This document shows, piece by piece, positions 6,811 through 8,468 of a stretch of 8,468 nucleotides of DNA (positions are counted from its first letter, which is position 1; each line of letters starts with the position of its first letter). Source of the stretch: Gammaproteobacteria bacterium (GTDB taxonomy: Bacteria > Pseudomonadota > Gammaproteobacteria > Pseudomonadales > Azotimanducaceae_A); the NCBI GenBank assembly GCA_012960755.1, contig DUAT01000005.1, positions 1 to 8,468 on the forward strand, in the 5' to 3' direction. The notes below the pieces were generated by a model that was not told where the DNA came from, made no database searches, and saw only the letters and a list, made by a program, of their open reading frames with translations. Position numbers and translations under genes: made by a program.

Positions 6811-6847
6811 TGGTCGAAGTAGCCCAAATTTAAAGGTTCTTCGACCA
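6811..6847 (+). terminator. Inverted repeat after the SDR gene, possible terminator
   Basis: A perfect 9-bp inverted repeat, TGGTCGAAG (6811-6819) and CTTCGACCA (6839-6847), with a 19-nt loop starts 25 bp after the SDR stop. No T tract follows on the plus strand, so it would be a weak intrinsic terminator. It could instead protect the transcript 3' end or bind a protein. The rest of 6786-6903 shows nothing else I can name. Confidence 0.35.
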
Positions 6848-6901
6848 CCTTCCAGAGTTTAGGTATCCGTTGAAATACAAGATAATTTAATAATCCCCTA
6901 T

Positions 6902-6923
6902 AGTGGACCCGCAAATTGAGACA
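6902..6923 (+). repeat. IS left inverted repeat (IRL)
   Basis: AGTGGACCC is followed by five mismatched bases and then T-x-GAGACA, pairing colinearly and without gaps with the right end at 16 of 22 positions. The split pattern of a 9-bp outer block and a 6-bp inner block fits the two-part IS ends, where the tip is cleaved and the inner block is bound by transposase. The first two bases (AG) may be flank rather than element. Confidence 0.75.
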
Positions 6924-6961
6924 GTGAGTTAGAATACAAATCACTGTGTTAAGGGGAAGTT

Positions 6962-7246
6962 ATGAAACGTAAGAAATTCAGCTCGAAGTTCAAAGCCAAG
7001 GTTGCGATTGAAGCTCTGAAGGGTCACCAAACCGTGAACCAATTGGCCTCGGAATTCGATGTTCATCCGAGTCAGGTTAACAATTGGAAAAAGCAGTTGC
7101 TCGAGGAGTCTGGCGATATTTTCAGCAAAGGCCGGCAACGCCAAACGGAAAATGCCGAAGAAGAACGGGACAAGCTTTATAGCCAGATCGGTCGGCTGAA
7201 AGTGGAAGTAGACTGGCTTAAAAAAAAGACCGGCTATCTCGACTAA
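6962..7246 (+). CDS. IS3-family OrfA (HTH DNA-binding protein)
   Basis: This 94-residue protein opens [21 protein letters not shown], the usual start of the IS3-type HTH_Tnp_1 domain. The helix-turn-helix [21 protein letters not shown] (about 24-44) binds the IS ends. The second half (about 68-90) is heptad-rich ([24 protein letters not shown]), a leucine-zipper coiled coil for multimerisation. The ribosome site AAGGGGA is at 6951-6957. The frame ends at TAA 7244-7246, just after the slippery run, so OrfA is both a product in its own right, usually a transposition repressor in this family, and the N-terminal part of the OrfAB fusion. Confidence 0.92.
   Translation: MKRKKFSSKFKAKVAIEALKGHQTVNQLASEFDVHPSQVNNWKKQLLEESGDIFSKGRQRQTENAEEERDKLYSQIGRLKVEVDWLKKKTGYLD
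7222..7228 (+). promoter_or_regulatory. Programmed -1 frameshift site A_AAA_AAG
   Basis: The heptamer A AAA AAG is in the correct zero-frame phase: orfA codons AAA at 7223-7225 and AAG at 7226-7228. A -1 slip continues at GAC 7228 and reads [13 protein letters not shown] straight into OrfB Met 7267 with no stop. The predicted fusion is about 433 residues. A 7-bp inverted repeat, TGGCTTA (7214-7220) and TAAGCCA (7244-7250), brackets the site and the orfA stop. A weaker 3' stem, GGCT (7232-7235) with AGCC (7246-7249), could stimulate slipping. Confidence 0.85.
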
Positions 7247-7266
7247 GCCAGATTGAGAAAACGACG

Positions 7267-8262
7267 ATGATTGAACCAGGTCATAAGCAACTGAGTATTG
7301 TGCGGCAATGTGAGTTACTGAACTTATCTCGCGCTACGTACTATCGTGATACCGAATGGGCAGATGAGTCAGAGGAAAATCTTAACCTGATGCGTTTGAT
7401 TGACGAAGAATATACCCGACATCCATTTTATGGCAGTCGCAAAATGCGTGACTACCTGCGTCGAAACGGCAATCAGGTCAACCGTAAGCGAATCCAACGT
7501 TTGATGAGAAAAATGGGTCTTAGATCGGTGGCTCCCGGACCCAATACCAGCAAACCCCAGCCCGGGCATAAGGTATACCCGTACCTGCTTAACGGCCTTG
7601 AGGTCAATAGGGCTAACCAGGTTTGGTGTACTGACATCACGTATATCCGCATGGCTGGTGGATTTGTCTACCTGGTTGCGATCATGGACTGGTATAGCCG
7701 CAAAGTTCTTTCCTGGGAGGTCTCTGCCAGCATGGAAGATAGTTTCTGCGTCAGCGCCTTGGAACGAGCGCTTCGACTTTACCCGAAGCCGGATATTTTC
7801 AATACAGATCAAGGGTCGCAGTTTACCAGCAAGGGTTTTACCAGTGTGCTGAAAGCACGGGATATTTCCATCAGCATGGACGGTAAAGGAAGATGTATGG
7901 ACAACATATTTATTGAGCGACTGTGGCGATCCGTGAAATACGAAGAAATTTACCTGAATGAATATGCGACGACAGAAATCTTGAGAAAGGCACTGAGGAA
8001 ATATTTTCATTTTTACAATGTAGAGCGCCCTCACCAAACATTTAAAGGGGCGACACCGTTGGAAGTCTACCAACAATCAATTGGAGAGCACGCGTCGGAC
8101 TCCGTGTGGACAAGCCATGGATGCCCTTCGGGGCGTGTGGATAAGGCCATGGACAACTTGGGGACAGCAAAGAGCGCGCTGCCCACGGAAGTTGACCAGA
8201 ACCTTACCCACACTCAACCACAGCTTGACCACACTACGCCGAGGGAGAAAGCGGCTCGCTGA
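7267..8262 (+). CDS. IS3-family OrfB (DDE transposase catalytic part) with an extended C-terminus
   Basis: Counted from ATG 7267, this is a 331-residue protein, but it is most likely made mainly as an OrfAB fusion by -1 frameshifting. ELSIVRQCELL-type and HTH_21 segments (LIDEEYTRHPFYGSRKMRDYL, about 44-64) precede the rve/integrase core. The DDE triad is Asp123 (WCTDITY), Asp181 (FNTDQGSQF) and Glu217 (IERLWRS), with 35 residues between the last two, the DD(35)E spacing of IS3. The normal end motif FHFYNVERPHQTFKGATPLEVY finishes near residue 268. About 60 further residues follow (TSHGCPSGRVDKAMDNLGTA and beyond), rich in Thr, Pro and His, with no recognisable fold. No catalytic residue is missing. 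It is the protein that cuts and joins the IS ends. Confidence 0.93.
   Translation: MIEPGHKQLSIVRQCELLNLSRATYYRDTEWADESEENLNLMRLIDEEYTRHPFYGSRKMRDYLRRNGNQVNRKRIQRLMRKMGLRSVAPGPNTSKPQPGHKVYPYLLNGLEVNRANQVWCTDITYIRMAGGFVYLVAIMDWYSRKVLSWEVSASMEDSFCVSALERALRLYPKPDIFNTDQGSQFTSKGFTSVLKARDISISMDGKGRCMDNIFIERLWRSVKYEEIYLNEYATTEILRKALRKYFHFYNVERPHQTFKGATPLEVYQQSIGEHASDSVWTSHGCPSGRVDKAMDNLGTAKSALPTEVDQNLTHTQPQLDHTTPREKAAR
8104..8212 (+). repeat. Direct repeat and DnaA-box-like words in the OrfB tail
   Basis: GTGTGGACAAGCCATGGA (8104-8121) recurs as GTGTGGATAAGGCCATGGA (8135-8153), differing by one substitution and one inserted base. The insertion shifts the reading frame of the second copy, so the repeat is a DNA feature rather than a peptide repeat. 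TGTGGATAA (8136-8144) is the exact complement of the classical DnaA box TTATCCACA. TGTGGACAA (8105-8113) and, on the other strand sense, TTACCCACA (8204-8212) each differ from it by one base. Binding is not shown. Confidence 0.6.
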
Positions 8263-8312
8263 AATTGCCTGCGGCGCAACAATTAGCAAATTATCTTAAA
8301 TTAATGAATTAT

Positions 8313-8334
8313 TGTCTCGACAGAAGGGTCCACT
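8313..8334 (-). repeat. IS right inverted repeat (IRR)
   Basis: Read on the minus strand it is AGTGGACCC, five unmatched bases, then T-C-GAGACA, partner of the left end at 6902-6923. It lies about 50 bp after the orfB stop. The intervening stretch 8263-8312 is AT-rich and holds no gene that I can see. Confidence 0.75.
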
Positions 8335-8357
8335 TTAATATGTCCCCACACAATACC

Positions 8358-8468
8358 ATGGATGTGTTTAAAAGCGTTTGATTCTCTAAATTAGTTCATA
8401 TTGTCTTATCCGCGGTTTTGATTGTTGGCTTAGTGTTTACTGGAATTGCAGAAGGTGCTGAAAATATT
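8358..8468 (+). pseudogene. Possible start of a secreted or membrane protein with an in-frame TGA; runs off the window
   Basis: ATG 8358 reads MDVFKSV, then TGA (8379-8381), then in the same frame FSKLVHIVLSAVLIVGLVFTGIAEGAENI to the window edge. The part after the TGA has a positively charged residue, a long hydrophobic core and a small-residue end (TGIA), like a signal peptide or membrane anchor. TGA is one base from TGG (Trp), so a nonsense mutation in the leader is the simplest reading. No ATG, GTG or TTG lies between the stop and the hydrophobic core. I do not recognise the protein. Alternatively the resemblance is chance in a short AT-rich stretch. Confidence 0.3.

Larger units (their letters stand above)
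6904..8332 (+). mobile_element. Complete IS3-family insertion sequence (about 1.43 kb)
   Basis: The element begins TGGACCC and ends GGGTCCA, the TG...CA termini usual for IS3. It contains orfA, a -1 frameshift site, and orfB with an intact DDE triad. The terminal repeats are imperfect but colinear. I do not see a 3-5 bp target duplication: the left flank is cctatag and the right flank is ctttaat. Either the ends were altered after insertion, or deletion or recombination joined unrelated flanks. The boundaries could extend 2 bp on both sides (AG...CT), which also match. Both genes are intact, so it may still move. Confidence 0.88.

Noticed and set aside
7369..8076. A 235-codon minus-strand open frame opposite orfB
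   Set aside because: It is antisense to an intact DDE transposase, and its peptide resembles no family that I know.
8104..8212. A replication origin
   Set aside because: There are only three DnaA-box-like words, inside a transposase tail, with no AT-rich unwinding region of the usual form and no replication genes nearby.
289..8332. The left transposase remnant and the right IS as two ends of one composite transposon
   Set aside because: Their OrfB sequences belong to different IS3 groups (WDDAVSESFF against CMDNIFIERLW), and the left one has no visible terminal repeat.

Overview
The window looks like an accessory-rich stretch of a proteobacterial chromosome, most likely gammaproteobacterial. 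This is inferred from moderate GC, Shine-Dalgarno starts, a TviB/TviC (WbpO/WbpP)-type sugar-nucleotide pair, a RhlG-like reductase and proteobacterial IS3 elements. I cannot name a genus.

Layout. (1) 3-272: the 3' end of an enoyl-CoA hydratase/isomerase gene. (2) 289-630: the decayed 3' end of an IS3-type transposase. (3) 573-1853: an HNH-endonuclease ORF of the DUF222/13E12 type. It keeps the HNH domain, lacks most of the usual N-terminal DUF222 region, and carries a pentapeptide tandem repeat in its linker. (4) 1854-2454: about 600 bp without a working gene. It holds two more degenerate copies of the HNH gene's 3' end plus its 3' flank, so three tails stand in tandem. (5) 2455-4766: a two-gene operon, tviB-tviC, expected to convert UDP-GlcNAc to UDP-GalNAc and on to UDP-GalNAcA for a surface polysaccharide, with no glycosyltransferase or export gene beside it. 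(6) 4798-5916 (minus): a PrpF-family isomerase, convergent with tviC and divergent from (7) 5991-6785, a RhlG-like SDR reductase. (8) 6904-8332: an apparently complete IS3-family insertion sequence with imperfect terminal inverted repeats, orfA and orfB in a -1 relationship, an A_AAA_AAG slippery site and an unusual 60-residue C-terminal tail on OrfB. (9) 8358-8468: a possible secreted-protein start with an in-frame TGA, running off the window.

The metabolic genes (crotonase, PrpF, SDR) and the sugar-nucleotide operon are ordinary families. The unusual part is the left third, where transposase debris and HNH gene relics are stacked. The three HNH tails differ mainly by synonymous changes. They therefore look like remains of several once-functional paralogues, each carrying its own conserved 3' flank, rather than recent duplications of a dead fragment. 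I saw no CRISPR array, tRNA, rRNA or recognisable defence operon. The best candidates for something undescribed are the HNH-plus-3'-flank repeat unit and the DnaA-box-like words in the OrfB tail.
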